Positions 1-7,818 of a stretch of 34,268 bases of DNA are shown in pieces; the first letter of the stretch is position 1, and every line of letters begins with the position of its first letter. The stretch is from the NCBI RefSeq assembly GCF_017592335.1, contig NZ_JACNMP010000032.1:1-34268 (forward strand). Direction: 5' to 3'. Origin of the DNA: Pseudaestuariivita rosea (lineage in GTDB: Bacteria > Pseudomonadota > Alphaproteobacteria > Rhodobacterales > Rhodobacteraceae). The notes beneath the pieces are model-generated. The model was not told the DNA's origin. It did no database searches and saw only the letters and a program-made list of their open reading frames with translations. Both the position numbers and the translations under genes were made by a program.

Positions 1-122
1 CCTTCCAAGAAACGATACACATCGCTGTCGAGAAGACGATCAAAACGCACAACCAATCGGACAGTGCTCAAACCGTCCTCAGCGTCGCAAGCGGAGGTGT
101 CCGTCAGATCAAGTCTGAAGCT

Positions 123-209
123 TTACACGTTAGGTTGCTTAGCTAACCCTGAAATATAATCTCCTGCGTGACCAAGTTCCGAATTCTTGTCGCAATCACC
201 TACACTAAA
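123..209 (-). pseudogene. 3' scrap of a second metalloprotease-type toxin domain
   Basis: This short open frame has no start codon and overlaps the end of the candidate immunity gene. Its translation contains ELGHAGDYISGLAKQ, which lines up with QLGHAGNYIISEARR in the C-terminal toxin domain of the effector at 528-2423. The DNA is also related there, including the shared word gtgaccaag/atgaccaag. It ends at a TAA at 123-125. After that stop the same frame stays open to base 1, with no start codon and nothing I recognise. I read it as the tail of a displaced or degraded paralogous toxin cassette. The resemblance is seen directly; the origin is inferred. Confidence 0.45.
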
Positions 210-520
210 TTAGTCATGTCCAACTGCTTCACAACACTGTTTTCTGCGGGGTAAGATCCACCCATAGGCTCAAGTTCGATATATCTACCGTCTTCTGTCA
301 TAGCAAAGTTTCTATTTGCTGGAAAAATTGAGATCGGATTTTCTGGATTTTCATCGTGCCAAAGCTCAAAAAAGATTACTTCTTCATATCCAAAAACATT
401 ATTTAGATAGCTTTTCCTGAATTTTGAGCCAAGCAAATCGACACTTCCTACAGAAGAGTGCTTACCAAGTTCTATAAGTCGAATAGCTTCTATCAATTTC
501 AGTATCTTTTTGTCGTCCAT
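200..520 (-). CDS. candidate immunity protein for the upstream toxin
   Basis: A 106-aa acidic protein with no signal peptide and no recognisable family. The start at 520 (MDDKKILKL) is chosen because a good Shine-Dalgarno (GAGGT) lies about 7 bases upstream, whereas the longer frame starting at 559 would run back into the end of the effector gene. The gap to the effector stop is only 7 bp, so the two are almost certainly co-transcribed. A small gene directly after a polymorphic toxin is typically its cognate immunity protein, and that role is inferred from position alone. A scrap of a related toxin tail follows immediately, so it could protect against either domain. Confidence 0.6.
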   Translation of the reverse strand: MDDKKILKLIEAIRLIELGKHSSVGSVDLLGSKFRKSYLNNVFGYEEVIFFELWHDENPENPISIFPANRNFAMTEDGRYIELEPMGGSYPAENSVVKQLDMTNLV

Positions 521-527
521 GCGTACC

Positions 528-2423
528 TCAATACATCTTATCGATGGCCAGTATTTCATCGTAGCTCAATGGTGCGCCTCGATAATCTCTGTATCTCCCA
601 ATTATGTCTGCTGAAAGTTCGTTGGGAAGTTTAAGACTGGATAAAGTGCCAGCTCTTCGTGCTTCACTTATAATGTAATTCCCGGCATGACCAAGCTGCA
701 AATCATTGAATTCATTTGCGTTATCAATAATTCGATTGAATACATATTGTTCACGTTCAAATTTTGACAAACGTCCATAGGCTTCCGGTCCGAGTTCTGA
801 CCATTGTTTTGCATGACTTAGTTCATGGAAGGCTTCATAATGAGATGCATCTTGACGCAGATACAGTGTACCGGTTTTCGGATTAAAGGCCGCTGCTGCA
901 TTTGCGTTTCCAACTTTTTGTTCAAAAGCGCGCGGTGATAGGTACTCGGTTTTCGCGCCGTAGCTTTCAGCTTCTCTGGTAACGGCTCTTCTTTGTGCGG
1001 CCGTCATTGGTTTTGCGCCAAGTAACCGCTTCCGTGAGACTAAACGTACAACCATTTCATCCACAGGTGTATGTTGCAGTCTCAACAGCCATCTTGGATC
1101 AGACTCAGATCCTTTGACCAGGAATTTGCCCAAACCCGCTACTTCGACCTCGGCCCCCCGTAAGGACGGTAGCCGGGTGTATTTTGCCAATGCTCCTGCA
1201 GCCGTCTTGATTTCCTGAACAGTTACAGCCGCCGCTCTCCCCATGTTCGCGGAAACGCCTGATAGGCTGGGGGCTGTTAACCGTGTAGTAGTTCCGCTTC
1301 GCACAACCAGGGTTGTTGCCCCAACACCAACAAGTATTTGTGTCACAGCCCATCCACGGTCGGCAAGATAGGCACGTTCTTCCCCTAAAACCGTTGTACC
1401 AAGCTGACTGACAACGCGGTCCAGGCTTGTTTTATGCAGATTTCGGTCAGGAGTAGCCCACATTCGTGCGCCTGCTTCAAGCGCATTCCAGCCGGTTACG
1501 AGCAGTGCACCACCGGCAACCGCGCCCACGCCCGTCACACTGCCTCCGATTAGCAGTGTTCCACCTATGACGATTTCGGCAATTCCGATCGCCATCAAAA
1601 GCAGACCACCACCCTTCCTGAAAATAAACGCCCATAAGAATTCATCGTGCCCCAGGGCTATTTCAAGATGTCGTTTCAACCAATCTGCCGCCTGTCTGTT
1701 GGTGACGGCCCTGTTGATCTGAAAATCAGGGATCGGGTCATCAATGTCATCATCAATCCAGGTAGACGCATAGATTTTTCGGGTTTCATGGTTGATGCCC
1801 CACCAGGAACCCTGACGTCCGAGAACACGCTGCAAATGTTCTTTTCGTGCGTGAAGCTCACGAAGACGGTGCATGGCTTCGGCAGATGTTGTCCCAGGGT
1901 CCAGGCCCGGAATATTTTCATATGCTGAACCTGGAACTGGTAACATACCACCATCCCCGAATTGAGACTCAATGCTTTCCAGGTTTCTCAGGACCCATTG
2001 CTGTTCTGCGATAAGCTCGTCGATCTGTGCTAATTCACGTTCAAAGTGATCAGCAACCTGCGGAGCATCCACAAGCTCGAAAGTGTATGCAGCACCAAGA
2101 TCCCCACCTTCGCTACACATAAGGAAAAGCCAGGCTGCATATTCAGGATGAAATCTAGCAAGAGAGTCCAGCAAGCCCTGCTTTGTAACAGGATCATCTG
2201 GTGAAATATGTGGGAAAACGTCTTCGCTTGTCGGCAGTGTATCGGGATCGGAAAACCCTAATTCGGTATCGATATGAGCGGCTGCTCGATCTGCTACAAT
2301 GAAGTCAACTGTATGATCGCAAACACTGCAATTGGGTGGGTTGCCATCTATCAGATGGTATTCTCGCTCCCTTTCGGCCGCAATAGTGTCGGCAACTGCG
2401 CCTGGTGTTAAATCACCGCCCAT
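528..2423 (-). CDS. T6SS effector with C-terminal zincin metallopeptidase toxin domain
   Basis: A 631-aa protein. Residues about 30-200 include a CSVC pair and an acidic, partly helical region. Residues about 265-315 form a strongly hydrophobic Gly-rich stretch, probably two membrane segments, with another hydrophobic patch at about 358-376. The C-terminal part (about 470-631) carries HELSH at 533-537, an HExxH-type zinc site, and resembles the Tox-MPTase4 family of polymorphic toxins. The start at 2423 has AAGGAT upstream and overlaps the stop of the DUF4123 gene by 11 bp, which suggests coupled translation. The order DUF4123 chaperone, effector with membrane segments, small downstream gene is a classic type VI secretion cargo module. 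No VgrG is visible in the window. The toxin activity and target are inferred. Confidence 0.75.
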   Translation of the reverse strand: MGGDLTPGAVADTIAAEREREYHLIDGNPPNCSVCDHTVDFIVADRAAAHIDTELGFSDPDTLPTSEDVFPHISPDDPVTKQGLLDSLARFHPEYAAWLFLMCSEGGDLGAAYTFELVDAPQVADHFERELAQIDELIAEQQWVLRNLESIESQFGDGGMLPVPGSAYENIPGLDPGTTSAEAMHRLRELHARKEHLQRVLGRQGSWWGINHETRKIYASTWIDDDIDDPIPDFQINRAVTNRQAADWLKRHLEIALGHDEFLWAFIFRKGGGLLLMAIGIAEIVIGGTLLIGGSVTGVGAVAGGALLVTGWNALEAGARMWATPDRNLHKTSLDRVVSQLGTTVLGEERAYLADRGWAVTQILVGVGATTLVVRSGTTTRLTAPSLSGVSANMGRAAAVTVQEIKTAAGALAKYTRLPSLRGAEVEVAGLGKFLVKGSESDPRWLLRLQHTPVDEMVVRLVSRKRLLGAKPMTAAQRRAVTREAESYGAKTEYLSPRAFEQKVGNANAAAAFNPKTGTLYLRQDASHYEAFHELSHAKQWSELGPEAYGRLSKFEREQYVFNRIIDNANEFNDLQLGHAGNYIISEARRAGTLSSLKLPNELSADIIGRYRDYRGAPLSYDEILAIDKMY

Positions 2424-3537
2424 TTGCAGATCCTTTTAAAGAAGATGTACGCATCAAAAGGCTGATCTCTTTGAATTTTTCGACTTCGTTAATGGCTTTG
2501 CCCAGCGTCTCAATAACTAAGGAGCGACCGTCCTGGACTTCAAATTCTGGCCCAAACAGTATATCCCATGCCACGAGAGTTTCCAAATACCGTTCTTGGT
2601 TAAAGCCGAGTTTTCTCATCCTACGAATTGAGGTCAAGACACTGTCGTGCAGGGATTTATGATCTGTTTCGACTAAACTTTGTGCAAAGTTCTTTCTTAA
2701 CTTCGCTGCGATTTTCATAGCCAGATTTTCAAGCCCATATTCATGGAACGCCTTTATTTCCAAAGAGGTCAGATACTTCTGTGGCTTCACTTCATGACCT
2801 GAACTCGTCGAGTTGGGGGTGAACGAAAACAACTTGCTGTCTTCACCTACGAGAATGGCTGAGATGTTTCGAACAACCATTTTCGTTGAAAATATACGCG
2901 AAACCGCATCCGCTGATTTAGCTGTGTATGTCAAGTAATGGACTATTACTTTTGGTTCCCAGAAGCGAAAATAAAACCATTTCTCGCTGATATCTTCAAC
3001 GCGCGTGAATTTTCTGAAGTGTTTCCACAGGTCGTCCAGGGTGGCGTTTGATCTTATGTAGATGCCTGGTTCTTTGTCCCAGAGGTACCAGGGTGCTGGG
3101 TTTTTGGTGTCTTGGGTGAAGAGATTTCGGGTGAAGCTGTTGCCTTCTTCGAGTTTGACGATCCAGGGGGCGACATCGCGCAGGTCGTCTTCGGCCTGGC
3201 CTTTGAACAGGCAGCGGTGCTCAAGGTCCGAGCTTGCCAGCAGTTCGGGCAGATTGGGCACTTTGGCAGCATCGAGGATGGCGTAGGTATGCAGGGTTGG
3301 GGCTACCTTTGGGTCGCCGCCGGTCACCTTAAGGTCGGCCTCCGTCGGGTCGGGCTGGCCAAAGAGCGCATCATAGAGCGCGTCTGGCATGGTTTTCTTG
3401 GGATCAACCCCAAACTGATCATCCAGCGGCTCGACGCCCTCGATTGTTTCGATGATCAGGCTAGGGCTGTCAGGGGCCGTCTGTGGGTCAGCCGCCATGT
3501 CCCACTGGTTGAAGTTTGCGCCATCGTGGTCGGTCAT
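2413..3537 (-). CDS. DUF4123 protein, T6SS effector chaperone/adaptor
   Basis: A 374-aa protein. About residues 82-200 fit the DUF4123 pattern: a YAILDAA strand, a DLRDVAPWIVKL segment, then WYLWDKE and KWFYFRFWEPKV. DUF4123 proteins (Tap/TEC family) bind a specific effector and load it onto VgrG in type VI secretion. The C-terminal half (about 210-374) is helical and probably contacts the effector. The gene overlaps the effector start by 11 bp, so the pair is co-expressed. No strong ribosome binding site is seen before the ATG at 3537. The family assignment comes from motif pattern and gene context. Confidence 0.75.
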   Translation of the reverse strand: MTDHDGANFNQWDMAADPQTAPDSPSLIIETIEGVEPLDDQFGVDPKKTMPDALYDALFGQPDPTEADLKVTGGDPKVAPTLHTYAILDAAKVPNLPELLASSDLEHRCLFKGQAEDDLRDVAPWIVKLEEGNSFTRNLFTQDTKNPAPWYLWDKEPGIYIRSNATLDDLWKHFRKFTRVEDISEKWFYFRFWEPKVIVHYLTYTAKSADAVSRIFSTKMVVRNISAILVGEDSKLFSFTPNSTSSGHEVKPQKYLTSLEIKAFHEYGLENLAMKIAAKLRKNFAQSLVETDHKSLHDSVLTSIRRMRKLGFNQERYLETLVAWDILFGPEFEVQDGRSLVIETLGKAINEVEKFKEISLLMRTSSLKGSANGR

Positions 3538-3787
3538 GGAATGGTTAAATCTTTCAACAAATCGGCCTTCTTATAGCTTCAAATGATAAGGCTATGTCAG
3601 AGCTTCAGGCATTTTTCGCAAAGCAATCCTCTACAAGTAGTCAACTCTGTTTACTTATCCCGATAAAGACGATTTTGCCAAGCGCCAAACAGCTATGGGA
3701 TGAAAGTCGGGCAAGAAGTTACTTTTGAAAAGTGTTTCGGTTGATAAGCATAATAACTAAAAGTTGAATGTAGAGCGGGTGTTCTAT

Positions 3788-4204
3788 TTATGTTCTTGTA
3801 CGAAAATGCCCCCAGACCTTATCACCAACCATTTGGATCATCGCCTGAATGTCTGGTGCAAGCACTGTCAGCATCAAGGACGTGTGCTTGTTCGCGATTA
3901 TCAGAAGAGTGGCTTCAAAACCGTCGAACAGATCGTCAGGAATAAAGCGCATGTTCTCAAGATCAAGTCGCTTCAGCAAAGATGATAGCGGCACAACGCC
4001 ACTAGATTCGAGAAACCTCAAATACAACTTTGCCAATTTCTTGCCATAACACCCTGCGAGTTCATGTGATGTTCTGGCAAGTTTTGTGAAAATCAGCACT
4101 GAAAAGCACTGCTGACGCTTTTCATTAAGTAACTGATATATATGATTTTTATGGCGGAGACGAAGGGAGCATTTTATTTTACTTAATGGTATGAAAATAA
4201 ACAT
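3788..4204 (-). CDS. hypothetical ORF spanning the island's left junction
   Basis: A 138-codon open frame with no recognised domain. Its first 12 codons lie inside the island and the next six run through the 17-bp attachment repeat, so this reading frame was created, or given a new start, by the integration. The C-terminal part (RFIPDDLFDGFEATLLIIANK) has protein-like amphipathic composition. It may be a truncated chromosomal gene rather than a spurious frame. No good ribosome binding site is visible. The rest of the stretch 3538-3787 shows nothing I can assign. Confidence 0.25.
   Translation of the reverse strand: MFIFIPLSKIKCSLRLRHKNHIYQLLNEKRQQCFSVLIFTKLARTSHELAGCYGKKLAKLYLRFLESSGVVPLSSLLKRLDLENMRFIPDDLFDGFEATLLIIANKHTSLMLTVLAPDIQAMIQMVGDKVWGHFRTRT
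4152..4168. repeat. left attachment site (17-bp direct repeat of the tRNA-Ser 3' end)
   Basis: The sequence tggcggagacgaaggga is identical to 24053-24069. Read on the minus strand it is the last 17 nt of tRNA-Ser(GCU): the 3' side of the T arm, the acceptor strand, the discriminator G and CCA. There is no tRNA body here, so this is the duplicated copy left by site-specific integration. Flanking bases differ on both sides (a/g before, gc/tt after), which fixes the length at 17 bp. Confidence 0.9.
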
Positions 4205-4228
4205 TATTAATACACAAATTAAATATCA

Positions 4229-4246
4229 TACCACATATGATACCAC
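4229..4246. repeat. putative integrase arm-type sites, left end
   Basis: Two direct copies of taccac start at 4229 and 4241, 12 bp apart, about 65 bp inside the left attachment site. The same hexamer occurs twice with the same 12-bp spacing near the right end (23911 and 23923). An inverted relative, ggtatg, lies at 4188-4193. Matching repeats inside both ends are expected for the arm sites of a tyrosine integrase. The pattern is seen; the binding role is inferred. Confidence 0.5.
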
Positions 4247-4387
4247 ATCACGTTCAAGATCACACAAGCATGAGCACCCTCGCCACAGCGACTGTGAGGA
4301 TGATGATAGGCGGTCGACTAGAATTGACCTCCACCTTGCGACGCCACTAGCAAACGGCTTACCTTCGACGAAGCATTCAAGCTAGTA

Positions 4388-4425
4388 AGTGATCGCTATC
4401 GGTGTTTTTTATGAGTTCGATCACT
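4388..4425. repeat. inverted repeat in the island's left non-coding region
   Basis: Arms agtgatcg and cgatcact are perfectly complementary (8 bp) around a 22-nt spacer. It lies in the roughly 390-bp gene-free stretch 4169-4561 between the left attachment site and sspE. Besides the arm-type repeats, this inverted repeat and the sspE promoter region, I see no convincing gene there, only short weak frames. Confidence 0.3.
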
Positions 4426-4495
4426 CCGCTCTTCGGCTTTGGTCACCCTTCAAGCCAATAAACGTTTTCAACTAGGTTTGCGGGAGGCAATTCTC

Positions 4496-4512
4496 AGTGA
4501 CATCATGTCACT
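4496..4512. promoter_or_regulatory. palindromic operator candidate upstream of sspE
   Basis: The sequence agtgaca-tca-tgtcact is a perfect 7-bp inverted repeat with a 3-bp centre. It covers the -35 position relative to the TATAAT at 4530-4535 and would therefore be well placed for repression, or for an activator replacing a poor -35. The binding protein is unknown. The two XRE operators on the island have a different sequence. Confidence 0.5.
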
Positions 4513-4529
4513 ACCTGCCTAAGGTCCTC

Positions 4530-4535
4530 TATAAT
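4530..4535 (+). promoter_or_regulatory. -10 box of the sspE promoter
   Basis: A perfect TATAAT lies 26 bp before the sspE start. No good -35 is found at 16-18 bp spacing; that position is occupied by the palindrome at 4496-4512. This suggests a regulated promoter dedicated to sspE, separate from the sspBCD promoter. Confidence 0.5.
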
Positions 4536-4561
4536 CTAAGCCAAAAGGACGGAGCCCACAG

Positions 4562-6862
4562 TTGCAGAAAATTGGTGAACTCTTCGAAGCGGGTGCCAGC
4601 GGTCCTTGCCAAATTGTAAGTCTCGAAAACAACAATATTGGATTTCGAATTCCAGAGTACCAACGTCCATATGATTGGTCAGCTGGAAATATTCATCGTC
4701 TGATGACTGACATGTTCTCCGGTTTTGAGCGACTTTCCCACACACAAAAGGCCAGTGCGTTCACTTTCCTCGGAACACTCATAATTGTTAGAGATCAAAA
4801 GCAGGAACCAAAATTCGGAGGGAAGTCGTATTCCATCGTAGACGGCCAGCAGAGGCTAACTACACTTACTCTTGTTGCTTGCGCAATGATTGAGCGGCTG
4901 AGAATGCTCAAGCATGAGCTTCCAAAGTTTTCGTCTGAAGTAGATGAGTGGCTCGATGTCGAGACTGACTACATCACCGCTAGCCTTGCGGACTGCGTTA
5001 CAGGCGAGCAGAAAATCCGAGCAAAAGTCTACCATCCGTTTCCCAGGATCGTTCGAGCCGATGACGTTCGCGGAGACAGCGTGAAAGAAGAGACTTGGCG
5101 CTCCGCAATCGCCCGCTTCCTGACCGAATTTGGAAAGTTTGTAGATAGCACGGAGACAGAGTTCGCGATGCCTGACCTTGGCAAAACAAGGGAAGCCACA
5201 AAAATTCGAGACAATTTCCTAATGATAAGGGAATACTGCAAACATCTGAATGATGAAACGTGGTGCGCAGAGAACGACTGCCAGTTTCTGGACTCCGGTC
5301 GTTTTCAGTTTGGTGGCTTCAAACAGCTTTGGGAAAAGACACAAGACGTTCTCGAAAACGATGGATCATCCGCAATAAGCGCTATCCAGAAGGAGCCTGA
5401 AGCCCAAACTTTCTTTCGCACTTTGATGCTGGCTTCGTACTTTTGTAATTGCGTGGTAGTTACCACGGTCGTTACATCAGACGAAACTGCTGCATTTGAT
5501 ATCTTCGACGCGCTGAATACTACGGGAGAACCACTTACAGCACTTGAGACGTTGAAACCTCAAGTGATCGTAGCAGCGAACGAGGCCTCTGATCACAAAT
5601 ACGCCGGATCAGACAGCGAGATTGCCTTTAACGAAATCGACGAAATTATGGACCAGGACTACCCTGAGACAAAGCAAAAGCAAGACGAGACTAAGGACCT
5701 CATTGTTACCTTCTCGCTTTATTTAGAAGGCCGAAAGGTATCACGAGAATTAAGTTCGCAGCGAAGTGAACTGCATCAGTCCTTTAGAAAATCACAAGCG
5801 CAAAAGGATGGGCCTGCCAAGTTCATGAAGTCATTGGCAGGTGTCGCTAGATATCGAAGTGATTACTGGGTTTCTGGCAACAACGGACGAATAAACAGTT
5901 ATCATCCAAATCCTGCCGAGGCAGATGAGGTTAAGCTGCTCTCTTCTTTTATCGGGGCAATGAAAACAAGCCTCGCTCTTCCTATTCTTACACGATATTG
6001 GATAGAGGCCCAAGAACGAGGTAATTTCGACGACTATGTCGGGTCGTTGAAAGCTGTAGCAGCATATTTAGCGCTAAGACGGGCAGCTACCGGTGGGACT
6101 GATGGCATAGACACTAGTTTTCGAGATGTTATGGAGGTCGGAGCATCAGCGAGGAAAATGGGCTTGTGTGCTGGCCCCACTCACGACAATGCAATCTTGC
6201 CGCTCAAAGATCTAAAAGAGGGTCTCCGAGACAAGTTGAACTCCTCGAAGGTCAAGTTCGATACCAAAGAAGAGTGGATCGGACATGTTTTGGACGTGCC
6301 GATTTATGCACATGCGAAACCACTAGCCCGCTTTATTCTTTTCGCAGCAACCCACCATACGGATACTCACCCCGCTGAATCGGGCCTCTTAACACGCACA
6401 GGGATCGCACCGAGCGATGACCGCGCCTATTTGTCATTCGATCAATGGCACAGTGAACGCTACCTCACAGTAGAACACGTCGCCCCCAATTCGGATAAGC
6501 CAGAAGGATGGGACAAAGACATCTATTCAAATGCCCGACATCGAAACACGATCGGGAACCTGGTCTTACTGCCGGTCGTGGAAAATAGTTCCATCGGCAA
6601 TGCAACCTGGTCAAAGAAGAGAATTTTCTACACAGCGCTTACTGGCAAGACTGTCAAGGATCGGCAAAATGCTATGGCTCAAGCCAAACGGGACGGGATG
6701 CGCTTCAAGGAAAAGACAGAAAAGATGATTATGAACGGCGAACGCTTTTCAATGCTTGATGGCATTCCAGACGTCGAAAAATGGACAGCAAACTTCATCC
6801 AGCAAAGGTCTCGGAATTTGGCATCTTTATCATGGGATATTCTTAGAGCTTGGCTCGATTGA
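4562..6862 (+). CDS. sspE: SspE: phosphorothioate-sensing restriction nuclease (DUF262 + DUF1524)
   Basis: A 766-aa protein with the two-domain plan of SspE and GmrSD-type enzymes. The N-terminal DUF262 domain shows IPEYQRPYDW (30-39) and the VDGQQRLTTL nucleotide motif (DGQQR at 94-98). The C-terminal DUF1524 HNH-like domain shows EHVAP (His639), GNLVLLP (Asn666) and NATWSKKR. In the known system SspE couples NTP hydrolysis, stimulated by phosphorothioate, to nicking of invading DNA, so self DNA is spared while phage DNA is damaged. The start is TTG with GGACGGAG upstream; the next in-frame Met (about residue 48) would remove the QRPYDW motif. The gene faces sspD convergently. The identity as SspE, not a generic type IV enzyme, rests on the adjacent sspBCD. 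Confidence 0.88.
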   Translation: MQKIGELFEAGASGPCQIVSLENNNIGFRIPEYQRPYDWSAGNIHRLMTDMFSGFERLSHTQKASAFTFLGTLIIVRDQKQEPKFGGKSYSIVDGQQRLTTLTLVACAMIERLRMLKHELPKFSSEVDEWLDVETDYITASLADCVTGEQKIRAKVYHPFPRIVRADDVRGDSVKEETWRSAIARFLTEFGKFVDSTETEFAMPDLGKTREATKIRDNFLMIREYCKHLNDETWCAENDCQFLDSGRFQFGGFKQLWEKTQDVLENDGSSAISAIQKEPEAQTFFRTLMLASYFCNCVVVTTVVTSDETAAFDIFDALNTTGEPLTALETLKPQVIVAANEASDHKYAGSDSEIAFNEIDEIMDQDYPETKQKQDETKDLIVTFSLYLEGRKVSRELSSQRSELHQSFRKSQAQKDGPAKFMKSLAGVARYRSDYWVSGNNGRINSYHPNPAEADEVKLLSSFIGAMKTSLALPILTRYWIEAQERGNFDDYVGSLKAVAAYLALRRAATGGTDGIDTSFRDVMEVGASARKMGLCAGPTHDNAILPLKDLKEGLRDKLNSSKVKFDTKEEWIGHVLDVPIYAHAKPLARFILFAATHHTDTHPAESGLLTRTGIAPSDDRAYLSFDQWHSERYLTVEHVAPNSDKPEGWDKDIYSNARHRNTIGNLVLLPVVENSSIGNATWSKKRIFYTALTGKTVKDRQNAMAQAKRDGMRFKEKTEKMIMNGERFSMLDGIPDVEKWTANFIQQRSRNLASLSWDILRAWLD

Positions 6863-6935
6863 TGAAGCGATGACTGTCGCGGCGTAGTGAGGGGATGATA
6901 CACGTAGCTCCAATAGCTGCCGCTTCATCTTCGAT

Positions 6936-6955
6936 ACTACCAACACTTCGGTAGT
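6936..6955. terminator. possible hairpin terminator between convergent sspE and sspD
   Basis: Arms actacc and ggtagt flank an 8-nt loop in the 116-bp gap between the two convergent genes. No clear T-run follows on either strand, so intrinsic termination is uncertain. A second, longer-range 9-bp inverted repeat (gatgaagcg at 6861-6869, cgcttcatc at 6921-6929) lies in the same gap. Confidence 0.3.
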
Positions 6956-6978
6956 TTAGCTGTAGTCTCGGAGAGTCC

Positions 6979-7818
6979 TCATTTATGACAGGCTAAACAG
7001 ACTTTCTGCTGACCATAGATTTCATCAAGATCTACGGCACCTTGTTCAGGTCGCAAGGGGTCGACCTTCCTCTTCGCTTTTGCCCTTTCAACGCGCTTCT
7101 CATGATCAGCCCGAATTTGTAGAATACGTTCGGGCTTTTCCAGCTCAAGAAGTGTCTCTCCTTCACTCCATGAAAACGGTGATCCGTGTTCGAGAGCGTT
7201 TTTTTCCATCTGCTTGGCCCTCTCAAAGGCCTCAGGGTGCCGCTCTTTTAGGCCGACCCACTCAATTTTTTGCTGAAAGAAGCAAAACGTGCAGCCACTC
7301 CTAGAACGCCAATCGTAGTAAGTTGGAAGACCAAGTCCTGAGTTCTCAAGAATTTCAAAAACGCCTGCCTTGTCGATCCCATCATCTTTGAAGGGTAACT
7401 TAGTAATCAGACTGCCATTTTTCGAGTTCAGGCCTTGACGGAAATCTTCGTCCGCCCGGATCGCAACGTAGCTGTAGACCGTGAACCCTTGTTCGGTGAA
7501 TTCAGATTTGACCCACTTTTCAAAAGGCTTGATCTTTAGATCCTTCGTACACCAACGCGTTTGAGCTGACGGCAGGAATTGATTATACTGGGCAAGGTAG
7601 AACTTAAAGTCACGGCCTGGATCTAAGTACCTAATCTTCTTGCCAAGAAAGCCTTCAAGCATTGCTAGGTACTCATAGACTTCTTCCAGTTCTTCGCCTG
7701 TGTCAGTGAAGAAATACTCAATATCTAGTTCGGGGTGAGTCTGGCTCATGTAGATTGCGAGGGCAGAACTGTCTTTGCCCCCAGACAAGCCTAAAACATG
7801 TTTAACTTTGTCAGCCAT
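6979..7818 (-). CDS. sspD: SspD: PAPS-reductase-family ATP pyrophosphatase for DNA phosphorothioation
   Basis: A 279-aa adenine nucleotide alpha-hydrolase. The PP-loop is SGGKDSS (12-18), and FTDTGEE follows as usual in the PAPS reductase/DndC superfamily. Cysteines sit in RWC (Cys90), CTFC (176/179) and the C-terminal CLAC (274/277), suited to metal or Fe-S binding and sulfur relay. In the Ssp pathway this enzyme is thought to activate DNA with ATP for sulfur insertion, using sulfur mobilized by SspA. The start at 7818 (ATG) is preferred over the GTG at 7830 because GAGGAAG lies just upstream. It overlaps the sspC stop by 8 bp. It is last in the sspBCD operon. It resembles DndC, but the neighbours fit Ssp and not Dnd. 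Confidence 0.88.
   Translation of the reverse strand: MADKVKHVLGLSGGKDSSALAIYMSQTHPELDIEYFFTDTGEELEEVYEYLAMLEGFLGKKIRYLDPGRDFKFYLAQYNQFLPSAQTRWCTKDLKIKPFEKWVKSEFTEQGFTVYSYVAIRADEDFRQGLNSKNGSLITKLPFKDDGIDKAGVFEILENSGLGLPTYYDWRSRSGCTFCFFQQKIEWVGLKERHPEAFERAKQMEKNALEHGSPFSWSEGETLLELEKPERILQIRADHEKRVERAKAKRKVDPLRPEQGAVDLDEIYGQQKVCLACHK

Noticed and set aside
1-122. Open minus-strand frame at the left edge
   Set aside because: No start codon, no recognisable family, and cut by the window; noted with the toxin scrap but not called as a gene.
3112-3576. 154-aa plus-strand frame
   Set aside because: It lies opposite the DUF4123 gene, which has the better motif and operon evidence.
4191-4385. 64-aa plus-strand frame at the island's left end
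   Set aside because: Low-complexity His/Ser/Arg composition, runs through the arm-type repeats, and has no ribosome binding site.
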